NCBI GenBank assembly: GCA_963825595.1
Contig: CAWGUE010000008.1
Coordinates: forward strand, 124,001 to 188,000
Origin: JARFQH01 sp963825595
Lineage (GTDB): Bacteria; Desulfobacterota; Desulfobacteria; Desulfobacterales; SG8-13
DNA: 64,000 nt
Direction of reading: 5' to 3'
Position numbers and translations under genes: made by a program. Shown piece after piece: positions 29,178 to 37,129 of this stretch (within the stretch, counting starts at the first letter, position 1; every line of letters begins with the position of its first letter). Under the pieces are notes generated by a model. The model searched no databases and was not told the DNA's origin. It saw only the letters and a list, made by a program, of their open reading frames with translations.

Positions 29178-30365
29178 CTAAGACCGATAATCGGCATTGA
29201 TCCTTACGTAATCGAGTGAGAAATCACAGGTGAGAACCGATGCATATCCCTGCCCCATTTTCAGATCGATTGTCAGGGACAACTCCGGTTTCCTGAGGAC
29301 GGCACTGGCTTCAGACTCTAATTCTTTGCCTCGTCCGACGCCATCCCTCACCAATTGGACCGCATCGAAGTATATATCGACCCGGTTCTGATCCAGGGGT
29401 GCGCCCGCCCTACCTGCCGCCGCCAGAATACGGCCCCAATTGGCATCCTCGCCGAATAGAGCGGTTTTCACAAGATTGGAATTGGCCACAGTGTCGGCCA
29501 CACTCCTGGCGGCCCGATCCGTAACCGCCCCTTTCACCCGCACCTCCACCAGTTTGGTGGCACCCTCGCCGTCTTTGACGCAGAGTCTGGCCAGTTTAAC
29601 AAGCACGGTGTCGAGCTCTGCCTGGACTTTCCGCAAATGCTCGGGCGACGCCACCGAAACTCCGGAAGCGCCGTTGGCCATAAAAAGTATGGTGTCGTTG
29701 GTGCTCATGTCGCCGTCCACTGTAATACGGTTGAAAGACTTATCGGCCGCCGATTGCAACAGTTGCTGCATCGCTTCGGGGTTCAGCCCGATATCACTGA
29801 TGACGAAACAGAGCATGGTCGCCATGTCGGGCCGAATCATTCCAGCCCCTTTGGCGACCGCAGCCATGCGGAAACTTTTTCCGTTGATGCGGCCTTCTAA
29901 GGCTACGGCCTTGGGTACCGTGTCGGTCGTCATGATCGCCTGGGCCAAATCGGGTAGCCCGTCACTATTCAGAGCGTCGATCAAGGCCGGCACAGCCGCC
30001 TCAACTTTATTGATCGGCAAGGGTTCGCCGATCACACCGGTTGACGCCACCAACACCTCGTCCTCGGCCAGACCGAGTCGATCAGCCACCGATTTTGCCA
30101 TGGCAAGAGCATCTTCCGCGCCCCGTTTCCCGGTGCAGCAGTTGGCATTGCCGCTGTTGACGACAATGGCCCGACATCGGCCTGATTTGACACGTTCACG
30201 GTCCAGCACGACCGGTGCGGCCTGCACCAGATTGCGTGTAAATACACCGGCTGCGGCCGCTGGAAGGCTCGAATATAGCAGCCCCAGGTCTTTTTTGCCG
30301 TTTTTTTTCAATCCGGCCGCCACACCGGACGCCTGAAATCCATCAACAATCAGTAATTTTTGCAT
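29178..30365 (-). CDS. argJ: Bifunctional ornithine acetyltransferase/N-acetylglutamate synthase
   Basis: Recycles the acetyl group in arginine synthesis (N-acetylornithine + glutamate) and may also make N-acetylglutamate from acetyl-CoA. 395 residues, normal length. The self-cleavage site is intact: KGAGMIRPDMATML with A182-T183, where Thr183 becomes the nucleophile of the beta chain. ASTGVIGEPLPI (108-117) and the C-terminal FGEDANWGRILAAAGRAG are conserved. Not next to other arg genes in this window, though the downstream polyamine operon draws on arginine. Confidence 0.95.
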   Translation of the reverse strand: MQKLLIVDGFQASGVAAGLKKNGKKDLGLLYSSLPAAAAGVFTRNLVQAAPVVLDRERVKSGRCRAIVVNSGNANCCTGKRGAEDALAMAKSVADRLGLAEDEVLVASTGVIGEPLPINKVEAAVPALIDALNSDGLPDLAQAIMTTDTVPKAVALEGRINGKSFRMAAVAKGAGMIRPDMATMLCFVISDIGLNPEAMQQLLQSAADKSFNRITVDGDMSTNDTILFMANGASGVSVASPEHLRKVQAELDTVLVKLARLCVKDGEGATKLVEVRVKGAVTDRAARSVADTVANSNLVKTALFGEDANWGRILAAAGRAGAPLDQNRVDIYFDAVQLVRDGVGRGKELESEASAVLRKPELSLTIDLKMGQGYASVLTCDFSLDYVRINADYRS

Positions 30366-30748
30366 GTATGGCGCCCCCTTCGCTGATCAATCCTCAAAAA
30401 ACCGAGCGGGAAGATGTCATATGCCCATGTCCAAAGGTTCCTGCCGGCAATGGACGAATGCAATAAGCGGTGGAACCGACCGGTTGTGAAAGTCGAACGA
30501 AGATGTCAAGTTAATCGAATTTCGAAAACTGCACAACGAAAATCAGAATCGCGTCCGGTATGCTTCTCCGATCGCTTGCGGTGCGAGTCAAAAGGGCTTT
30601 TTAAGTCACCCAATCTGTGTTAAAACCCCAGCGCAGAAATTCCTGTCTCATCGCCGCACAGGTCATTTCTTGGTCGTGCCGATTGCACGCATCACAATTG
30701 GCTCATGCACAAGGATAATCACCCGCTTATCGCGCCGAAAGGACAAAC
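30366..30748. other. Intergenic region, 383 bp, argJ / UGA gene
   Basis: Divergent spacer. No ORF with a credible start and no repeat recognised. Promoters for argJ (minus) and for the small UGA-containing gene (plus) are expected here, but no clear -10/-35 pair was found. Confidence 0.4.
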
Positions 30749-30931
30749 ATGAAACAAATGTCCGTCACCTGCACCAAATGCGGCAGCAGGCTCATTCTAA
30801 AAAAAACCTGAAATGAGGTTCTCCTGTATTGCGGGTCCTGCAATACCGCCTATACGATGGCGACGTTTTCAGACGCAATGGATAAATCTTTTGCTGACGC
30901 TCTGGCGAACGAGTGCTGTGACAGGCTGTAA
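30749..30931 (+). CDS. Candidate small selenoprotein with two CxxC motifs (in-frame UGA)
   Basis: The ATG at 30749 follows AAAGGA at good spacing. The frame reads MKQMSVTCTKCGSRLILKKT, meets TGA at 30809-30811, and continues without another stop as NEVLLYCGSCNTAYT...ANECCDRL to TAA at 30929-30931, giving 60 residues if UGA is decoded as Sec21. The two CxxC pairs (8/11 and 28/31) lie on either side of the UGA and together form a zinc-ribbon pattern, so the downstream part looks like real coding sequence. A hairpin at 30826-30846 fits a bacterial SECIS. selA is present at 61902. The next gene starts 2 nt after the stop. The alternative is a nonsense-mutated zinc-ribbon gene. Confidence 0.65.
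30826..30846 (+). promoter_or_regulatory. SECIS-like hairpin downstream of UGA
   Basis: GTATTGC pairs perfectly with GCAATAC (7 bp) around the loop GGGTCCT. The loop begins 21 nt after the UGA and opens with G, meeting the general bacterial SECIS rule (apical loop about 16-37 nt from UGA with a G in its first two bases). It overlaps the second CxxC codons, so part of the symmetry may come from those codons. Confidence 0.55.
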
Positions 30932-30933
30932 AC

Positions 30934-31851
30934 TTGATTGTACTCGACAGCATATTTCCTGTGTTCGGGCTCATTTTGCTCGGCACCATTCTCAAAAGAT
31001 TACGGTTTACCACCGATGAGTTTTTAGGCATATCCGATCGCCTGGTCTATTTCGTTTTTTTCCCGGCTTTGCTGTTCTGGAAGATCGGCAGCGCATCGAC
31101 AATCTCTATCGACTGGTCCCTGTATGCGGCATTATTGTGTGCCCTGTTGACTGTATTCGCGCTGAGCTGCCTGTGCATCCGGGCCTTTAAGGTGACCGAT
31201 TATCAGGCCGGCACATTCTCGCAGAGTTGTTATAGATTCAACACCTACATCGGGATGGCCGTCATTATCAATGCCCTCGGCGAAGAAGGTGTCGGCATCT
31301 TCGGAATTCTGATCGGAATCATGATCCCCGTCATCAACCTCCTGGCCGTCTCGACCCTGATATGGCACTCCGGTAAAACCTATGCGACCCGTGAAAGGAA
31401 TCGCCTGCTCGCCCGTTCCCTGATCTCGAACCCGCTGATCATCGGCTGTGTCGCCGGCATACTCTATGCGAATGTATTCGAACGCTTTCCTGGTTTCATA
31501 GACAACACCTTGCGGCTCACGAGTTTCGTCACTTTGCCGTTGGCGCTTTTGTCCATCGGCGGCAGCCTGACTTTATCCAAATTTCACCGATATTATCGTA
31601 CCGCGCTTTTAGCAACGGGTATCAAGTTGCTCGCCTTACCCCTTTGCGGGTATTTCTTCCTGAAGGTCTTCAATATCAACGGGATACCTTTTAAGGTCGC
31701 TATGATTTACTTTGCGCTGCCGGCGTCAACGGCCATCTTTGTCTTATCTTCCCAGCTCAACAGCGACACCGATCTGGCATCGGCTTCCATTGTCATCTCC
31801 ACTATTTTTTCGTTAATTTCCCTAACCGTGGTGTTGGCCACCACCGGTTAG
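30934..31851 (+). CDS. AEC family transporter
   Basis: Integral membrane permease of the auxin-efflux-carrier/MleP superfamily, 305 residues and about ten hydrophobic helices. It begins at TTG (30934), 2 nt behind the preceding stop, with only AGG in front, so translation is probably coupled to the small UGA gene. Family traits include the N-terminal VLDSIFPVFGLILLGTIL, QSCYRFNTYIGMAV and the C-terminal symmetrical half LPLALLSIGGSL. Bacterial members export or import organic anions such as malate; the substrate is unknown here. Confidence 0.85.
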   Translation: MIVLDSIFPVFGLILLGTILKRLRFTTDEFLGISDRLVYFVFFPALLFWKIGSASTISIDWSLYAALLCALLTVFALSCLCIRAFKVTDYQAGTFSQSCYRFNTYIGMAVIINALGEEGVGIFGILIGIMIPVINLLAVSTLIWHSGKTYATRERNRLLARSLISNPLIIGCVAGILYANVFERFPGFIDNTLRLTSFVTLPLALLSIGGSLTLSKFHRYYRTALLATGIKLLALPLCGYFFLKVFNINGIPFKVAMIYFALPASTAIFVLSSQLNSDTDLASASIVISTIFSLISLTVVLATTG

Positions 31852-31910
31852 GCAGACCAAACACCAGCGTTCACCGGCTAACCGACCCATCCCGGCTCGC
31901 AGCAGATACA

Positions 31911-32666
31911 ATGACACTAAAAAACTTTAAAATTACCGTAGAATACGACGGCAGCAAGTTTCATGGCTGGCAACGCCAGAAACACGATCGGACCATTCAG
32001 GCGGAAATCGAGAAGGCTGTCGCACATATTGTCGGCCATGACGTCGCGGTTGTCGGTTCAGGCCGGACGGATGCCGGTGTTCATGCTCTCGGGCAGGTTG
32101 CCAATTTTCGATGCGATACCCGGTTGAGTGAGACAGTTATCCAGAAAGCCCTTAACAGTCTCCTGCCGGACGCCATTGTCGTCAGACTGTGCCAACAGGT
32201 CGATGCGGGCTTTCACGCCCGCTATGATGCCACGAGCAAAACCTATCGTTATCGTATCTTCAACCGTACCATGCCGGTTGCCATCGGCCGACAGTATGCC
32301 TGGCATATTCGTCGCCCCCTCGATCTGGAGGCCATGCGCGCGGCTGCTGAAGTGCTGATCGGCCATCACGACTTCAGGGCATTCGAGGGCGCAGGCAGCC
32401 CGCGGTCCCATAGCGTGCGCCATGTTCTCAGGGCTCAGTTGAGAGAGGAATATCAGGCGGGGTATCTGGCTTTCGAAATCGAAGCCAACGGCTTTCTTAG
32501 GTTCATGGTGCGCAACATTGTCGGAACTCTGGTTCGGGTCGGGTATGGTAATATTGGGTTGGAAAATTTCACCACCATTTTAGGTTCGCGTGATCGCCGT
32601 CAGGCCGGCGCGACGGCACCTCCACATGGACTATTTCTGGTGAAGGTTTCATACGAAGAGGAATGA
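31911..32666 (+). CDS. truA: tRNA pseudouridine(38-40) synthase
   Basis: Modifies U38-U40 in the tRNA anticodon arm. 251 residues, normal. ITVEYDGSKFHGWQRQ at the N terminus, catalytic Asp in GSGRTDAGVHALGQVANF (~49-66), HARYDATSKTYRYRI near 103-117 and the C-terminal FLRFMVRNIVGTLVRVG. It follows the AEC gene by 59 nt. Confidence 0.95.
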   Translation: MTLKNFKITVEYDGSKFHGWQRQKHDRTIQAEIEKAVAHIVGHDVAVVGSGRTDAGVHALGQVANFRCDTRLSETVIQKALNSLLPDAIVVRLCQQVDAGFHARYDATSKTYRYRIFNRTMPVAIGRQYAWHIRRPLDLEAMRAAAEVLIGHHDFRAFEGAGSPRSHSVRHVLRAQLREEYQAGYLAFEIEANGFLRFMVRNIVGTLVRVGYGNIGLENFTTILGSRDRRQAGATAPPHGLFLVKVSYEEE

Positions 32667-32709
32667 TCTCGGCCGTTGAGGCCACCGGCCAAAGATGTGT
32701 GTGCCATTT

Positions 32710-34566
32710 CTATTCCTTCTCGTCAACGGCCACTTCGGCAGCCTGGTGACTGGCTTTCAGGTCTTGGATCTTCTGGTTGTAGAAGGAAATAACTTCTCTT
32801 CTGCCAAGCATCCCGATCAGTTTGCCGGGATCGTCGTCTGCAACCACCGGCAGGCTATCGATGTTTTTGATCGTGAATTTATGCAGAACGGTATTGAGAT
32901 CCTCGGATGGAGTCGTGGTTATAATGCTCGATGTGCCAATATCCTTCATCACGACCAGTTCTTCGATTTCCTGGGAGAACAGGACTCCTCTGACATCGTT
33001 GATTGAAAAGATACTCACGAGGCGATGATCCTGGTCCATGACCGGGAAATAGTGCTGTTTTGTGCGTGAAAAGTAATGCTTGAAGTCTAAGAAGGTCATA
33101 TCCTGAGGGATGAGTCGGACCTCTTTAATTTGGTCGGACAATTCCTTCACCTGGATCGCCTGAAGGATGTCGACAAAAAACTCCCCGGCATGGGCGGGAG
33201 AGTCTATCTTGCTTTTTACCTGGCGGTGGAAAATGGTCCACCGTCTTGCTGCCAGGTAGGAGATCGAACAAACCGCCAGGCTTGGCAGCAGCAGGTGATA
33301 CGAATTGGTCATTTCACTGACGAAGATAATTGTCGAGATGGGCGTATTCGAAACCGCCGTAAAGAAACCGGCCATCCCCACGACCACAAAGGCACCGGGT
33401 TCAGTCACGATGCCAGGCATGAGGAAGTGGAATACTTTTCCGACGACACCTCCCGCGGCACCGCCGATGACAACCGAGGGACCGAAAACGCCGCCGCTGC
33501 CGCCCGAGCCGATGGAAAATGACGTCGTTAATACCTTCCCGATGGCTAAGCTAAGCAAAAACGGGATGGTGAGTTTATTTTCCAGCGCCATTTGGGCAAA
33601 ACCGTAGCCGAAAGCAAGCGTTTGCGGTAGAAAGAAACCGATGATGCCGGTACCGAGTCCCCCGATGGCCGGCTTGATGAAGTTGGGCACGTTCATCTTG
33701 TGGAATACCCGAATCGTGCCGTAAAAGGCCTTGACGTAAAAAATGCCCAATCCGACCAGAACGAAAGCCAGCACCAGATACGGCCCCAGTTCGAGCGGAT
33801 TGCGGAAGGTAAAATCCGGTGATTGAAACAGTGAGCCCCATCCGAAGTTCAGGCAAAACAGGCAGTAGGCGACAACCGATGAAATCCCCGCCGGTATGAT
33901 CACCTCCGACTCGAATTCCGGATCGCGGTAAAGCACCTCCGAAGCGAACAGCGCCCCGGCCAACGGCGCCCTGAATATGCTGCCGACACCCGCACCGATG
34001 CCCGCTGCCATCATGATCCGCCGGTCGTGATCCGACAATTTCAGTTTGGTCGCCAGAAACGAACCAAAACCGGCACCGATCTGTGCTATCGGCCCTTCCC
34101 TGCCGCCGGACCCGCCCGTCGTAAGGGTGATGGCCGATGCGATGGTCTTAATAAAGGGAACCCGCCCGCGGATATATCCGCCTTGGTTATGGTAAGCATT
34201 GATGGCGGCATCTGTCCCGTGGCCCTCGGCCTCCGGTGCGAACGTATAGACCAGCCAGCCGCTGACAACACCGCCCAATGCCGGCAGGAACAATAGGGCC
34301 CAACGCCTGAGGGGTGTTGTGGTCGGTATCAGAAGATGGTGCTCTCCAGCCGGAGACGGTGGCCGGAAACCGGCGATCGCATCGAGGAAGTAATGCATGC
34401 CGATCTGGGTCAGATAGTGAAACACGATCGATCCCAAACCGGCTATAATGCCGATGGCCACGAAGTTAAGGGTCCATTTACCGGCATGGGCAAAGTCGAA
34501 AGAGCGGCCTTCATCGATCAACTTCCTGAAGCGGCTCCGGCTCGTCTTTTCTATTGGCTGTGTCAT
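32710..34566 (-). CDS. CLC-family chloride channel with CBS domains
   Basis: 618 residues from the ATG at 34566, 24 nt after the upstream aminotransferase stop. Ten or more membrane helices carry the CLC selectivity motifs: a GHGTD variant of GSGIPE, GSGGREGP with the gating Glu, and GSGGSGGVFGP. The helix that bears the internal proton glutamate in E. coli ClcA (IEEM) reads ASEVLY, i.e. Val at the second position, as in channels rather than H+/Cl- antiporters. Two CBS domains occupy roughly the last 130 residues. Transport mode is inferred. Confidence 0.87.
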   Translation of the reverse strand: MTQPIEKTSRSRFRKLIDEGRSFDFAHAGKWTLNFVAIGIIAGLGSIVFHYLTQIGMHYFLDAIAGFRPPSPAGEHHLLIPTTTPLRRWALLFLPALGGVVSGWLVYTFAPEAEGHGTDAAINAYHNQGGYIRGRVPFIKTIASAITLTTGGSGGREGPIAQIGAGFGSFLATKLKLSDHDRRIMMAAGIGAGVGSIFRAPLAGALFASEVLYRDPEFESEVIIPAGISSVVAYCLFCLNFGWGSLFQSPDFTFRNPLELGPYLVLAFVLVGLGIFYVKAFYGTIRVFHKMNVPNFIKPAIGGLGTGIIGFFLPQTLAFGYGFAQMALENKLTIPFLLSLAIGKVLTTSFSIGSGGSGGVFGPSVVIGGAAGGVVGKVFHFLMPGIVTEPGAFVVVGMAGFFTAVSNTPISTIIFVSEMTNSYHLLLPSLAVCSISYLAARRWTIFHRQVKSKIDSPAHAGEFFVDILQAIQVKELSDQIKEVRLIPQDMTFLDFKHYFSRTKQHYFPVMDQDHRLVSIFSINDVRGVLFSQEIEELVVMKDIGTSSIITTTPSEDLNTVLHKFTIKNIDSLPVVADDDPGKLIGMLGRREVISFYNQKIQDLKASHQAAEVAVDEKE

Positions 34567-34589
34567 CCACTCACGTCCCGGCCTGCCCT

Positions 34590-35900
34590 TCACACAGTCA
34601 GGTCTTTGATACCCTGCAAGATGATATCGAACAGATCGGCCAGATCTGCCTCTTCGGTGCATGAAAAGGCAATCCGCAGGTTCTTTTCACCAATGGCGAT
34701 CAACCCCACGCCGTATTTATCCAGCAGATGCCGCCGCAGCGTTTCCGCAGCAATGGTTTTCAACTTGAGGCACATGAAATAGCCCGAGTTGAACGGATAG
34801 ACATCCCAGGCGTCGTCGTATTTCGGATCCGCCAATACGGCTTTGACCCGTAAGGCACGATTTTTCAGGATGGTGAACTTTTCCGCTTTTTCGGCCGCAA
34901 AGGTTTCACTCTGCATTGATTTCAGTACGATGGATTGGCTGAGGTGAGATGCGCTGGAAATTGTCCCCCTGACGCACCCGGCTGTTTTGCGTTCCAGCGC
35001 ATCGTAGACCAGCGCGGCATCGCCCTCCAATTTGGCCCCGTAGGTAATGAATCCGACCCGCAATCCCCAGACAAAGTTCTCCTTCGTGCACCCGTCCAGC
35101 TTAACCGCCAACAATCGAGGATGTCGTCCGCATAGCTTGGCAAACACGGATTCTTTGAGGGTGTCATCTTCATAGAAAAGACCGAAGTATGAATCGTCGG
35201 TTACCGCAATAACGTTGCTGCCGCTTTCAGCGGTCTCGACTAAAATCCGCGATAGGGCCTCTCCCTCACGTTGGGTGATGGTGTATCCGGTAGGATTGTG
35301 GGGAAAATTCAGCATGACGATGATTTTGCCCCGCCGTCCGGCTTCGGATTTGACCAGTTTTTCGAAAGCCGGGAGATTGAAGGCGCCATCGTCACCGAAA
35401 ACAGGATAATTTTTTATCACGGCGCCTTTCCGGACCTGAAAAATCATGTTGTAGTTGCCCCACATCGGGTCAGGAAGTACGATCACGTCCCCCGGATCAA
35501 CCCACACATCGGCAAAGACACTGATACCATGGGTGATTCCACTGGATACGATGGGAAGGCTGATCGGGTGTTCTTTTATGGATCGATTCTGGTCGTAAAG
35601 TTTATTCCTCCATAACTGGCGCAATTCAGGCAGTCCATAGGAGGGGGCATACGTAAGGGACTCGCTGGGATTGAGTCCATGGATCATGCGCATCACCGTT
35701 TCCAGTCGCATGGTCTCATTCTTTTCCGTAGCGATTCCAGCGGTGGCGTTGAACCGGTGCGCCTTTTCCTTGGCCTCTGCGCTCTGAGTCAGAATTCCTT
35801 TAGGAAAAAAGAGCTGACGGCCGATCCCTGACATCATGTCCAACAGGTGGGCATTGCCGTTTTCGATTATCCGGTTGAGTTTCACAGCAATAGGGTTCAT
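34590..35900 (-). CDS. Class I/II PLP-dependent aminotransferase
   Basis: 436 residues from the ATG at 35900 (GGAGG ten nt upstream). Fold type I features: LTYAPSYGLPELRQLW (N-terminal), SSGITHGISVFADVWVDPGD, VLPDPMWGNYN, MLNFPHNPTGY with the PLP-contact Asn, DDSYFGLFYED, and the likely Schiff-base Lys in LDGCTKENFVWGLRVGF. The amino-acid substrate cannot be assigned. It is followed by the CLC gene in probable cotranscription. Confidence 0.83.
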   Translation of the reverse strand: MNPIAVKLNRIIENGNAHLLDMMSGIGRQLFFPKGILTQSAEAKEKAHRFNATAGIATEKNETMRLETVMRMIHGLNPSESLTYAPSYGLPELRQLWRNKLYDQNRSIKEHPISLPIVSSGITHGISVFADVWVDPGDVIVLPDPMWGNYNMIFQVRKGAVIKNYPVFGDDGAFNLPAFEKLVKSEAGRRGKIIVMLNFPHNPTGYTITQREGEALSRILVETAESGSNVIAVTDDSYFGLFYEDDTLKESVFAKLCGRHPRLLAVKLDGCTKENFVWGLRVGFITYGAKLEGDAALVYDALERKTAGCVRGTISSASHLSQSIVLKSMQSETFAAEKAEKFTILKNRALRVKAVLADPKYDDAWDVYPFNSGYFMCLKLKTIAAETLRRHLLDKYGVGLIAIGEKNLRIAFSCTEEADLADLFDIILQGIKDLTV

Positions 35901-36463
35901 GATCTCAGAGCCTCCGTATCCCATGGTTGGATTGTTGAACGTGCGTCAACGTCATCGCCTGCCGATGCCTAACCTGCTTGTCCCTCGAGTCGCATTCGCC
36001 CAGTTGCAGGACGCACACTTTAAAGTAAACGATCAGACGCGTGATCCCTTATAACAGGGGCATTTACGGTCACAACCGTCCTCGGGTACCGCAATCCCTT
36101 GCCATCTGCCGGTCGACAGATCCCGACCCAAAGGCGGGGGCCCCTCGACGGATCGCCGAATATGGCATTGGTGAAGCGGGTTCACCTTGATCCGCTGGGC
36201 GATACCCACTGTCAGCCTCTTGGCAGTGGATCCAAAATTGCGCATACGGTGTCAGTTCGCCGTCGCGGGACAAAGCGATATGGCCCCGTACTTACTTTCT
36301 GGACGAGTAAGGTGTCAAGGGAAAAAGGTTTTAATATTAATGGGTTTTCGATCCAGGCAAGAGAACCGAAATAGACGCCGAAGCGCAAATTTACAACCGA
36401 GCGTCACGCGGATTGCACCCACCGATTTTGCTGCCGCAGCGATCGGCAAAGAGCCGCCGGCCG
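35901..36463. other. Intergenic region, ~560 bp
   Basis: Upstream of the aminotransferase and beyond the PxxKW terminator. Short open frames exist on both strands, one of them (36033-36245, minus) Cys-rich at its end, but none has a ribosome binding site or a recognised family. Treated as non-coding. Confidence 0.4.
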
Positions 36464-36496
36464 TTAAAAAACCCCGCTCAGCGGATGAGCGGGGTT
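36464..36496 (-). terminator. Strong intrinsic terminator of the PxxKW gene
   Basis: An 11-bp perfect stem (AACCCCGCTCA with TGAGCGGGGTT, loop of 5) is followed on the minus strand by a run of six U. It lies 18 nt past the stop of the gene at 36515. Confidence 0.9.
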
Positions 36497-36514
36497 CACC
36501 TCGAAATCGGCGAC

Positions 36515-36799
36515 CTATTTCTTTTTGTGCTGCCGCTTGGATGCCTTGAGCGGATTGACCTTTGCACTTGTCTGAGCGGTCGTTGAGGACACATGCGTGG
36601 CCATATTGCAACTGCCAACCTTCCATTTTATGGCCGGCTCTGGGCAGGCCGCGCAATACCACGCAGTTTGCATCTGTATCTTGCGGTCGCAACCGTCGCA
36701 CTGTTCCACGATCTCGTGGCAAATCCCGCCATTGTAAGAACAGCCCTTTGACGTCATAAAAGGACACTCCACGCCTTCACGAATGGTTGTACAAATCAT
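36515..36799 (-). CDS. PxxKW family cysteine-rich protein
   Basis: 94 residues from the ATG at 36799 (GGGGG eight nt upstream). At least eight cysteines in CxxC-like spacing (EQCDGCDRK, WYCAACPEP) and the motif PEPAIKW followed by KVGSCNMATHV, which I recall as the signature of a small deltaproteobacterial family of unknown function. A Lys-rich tail ends the protein. Metal binding is likely from the cysteines. It is a single-gene unit with a near-consensus promoter and a strong terminator, suggesting high expression. Confidence 0.8.
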   Translation of the reverse strand: MICTTIREGVECPFMTSKGCSYNGGICHEIVEQCDGCDRKIQMQTAWYCAACPEPAIKWKVGSCNMATHVSSTTAQTSAKVNPLKASKRQHKKK

Positions 36800-36909
36800 C
36801 GGAACCACCCCCTTTAGATTATGTATTTGTATATGTTTCCCGACCGTTGCCGGAATATCGCCACTGCCAGTCCAGAAAACGTGTTTATGCAGCGTTAACG
36901 AAATTGGGG

Positions 36910-36938
36910 AATATAGAGAACAACATTTGAATTGTCAA
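36910..36938 (-). promoter_or_regulatory. Near-consensus sigma-70 promoter of the PxxKW gene
   Basis: Minus strand TTGACA (36933-36938), 17-bp spacer, TATATT (36910-36915). The predicted transcript has a ~100-nt leader. The rest of the 330-bp spacer toward pfk shows nothing clear, although AT-rich sequence at 36940-36965 could serve a plus-strand promoter. Confidence 0.8.
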
Positions 36939-37129
36939 TGATAATTTTATAAAATAGTACAATACGAGAGGACAGAGCGCGCCGCAGAACCTGTCGGGTT
37001 CGAAGCCGTCTTGTTGACAACCGGGCCAGTGTCGACTATATCAACCTGCTTGCACCCTGCATTCAGGGTATAGACCTCGAGCGGTTGACCGCGATGTCAT
37101 CTGAACATTCAAGACAGAAAGGCATGCGC

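Noticed and set aside
30749..30811. A complete 20-residue gene ending at the UGA
   Set aside because: Coding character and a matching second CxxC continue past the UGA and the frame fits the next gene's start, so a stop at codon 21 is the poorer explanation.
36033..36245. 70-codon minus-strand frame ending with a Cys-rich PCYKG segment
   Set aside because: No ribosome binding site or known family; composition is not clearly coding. Kept as intergenic.
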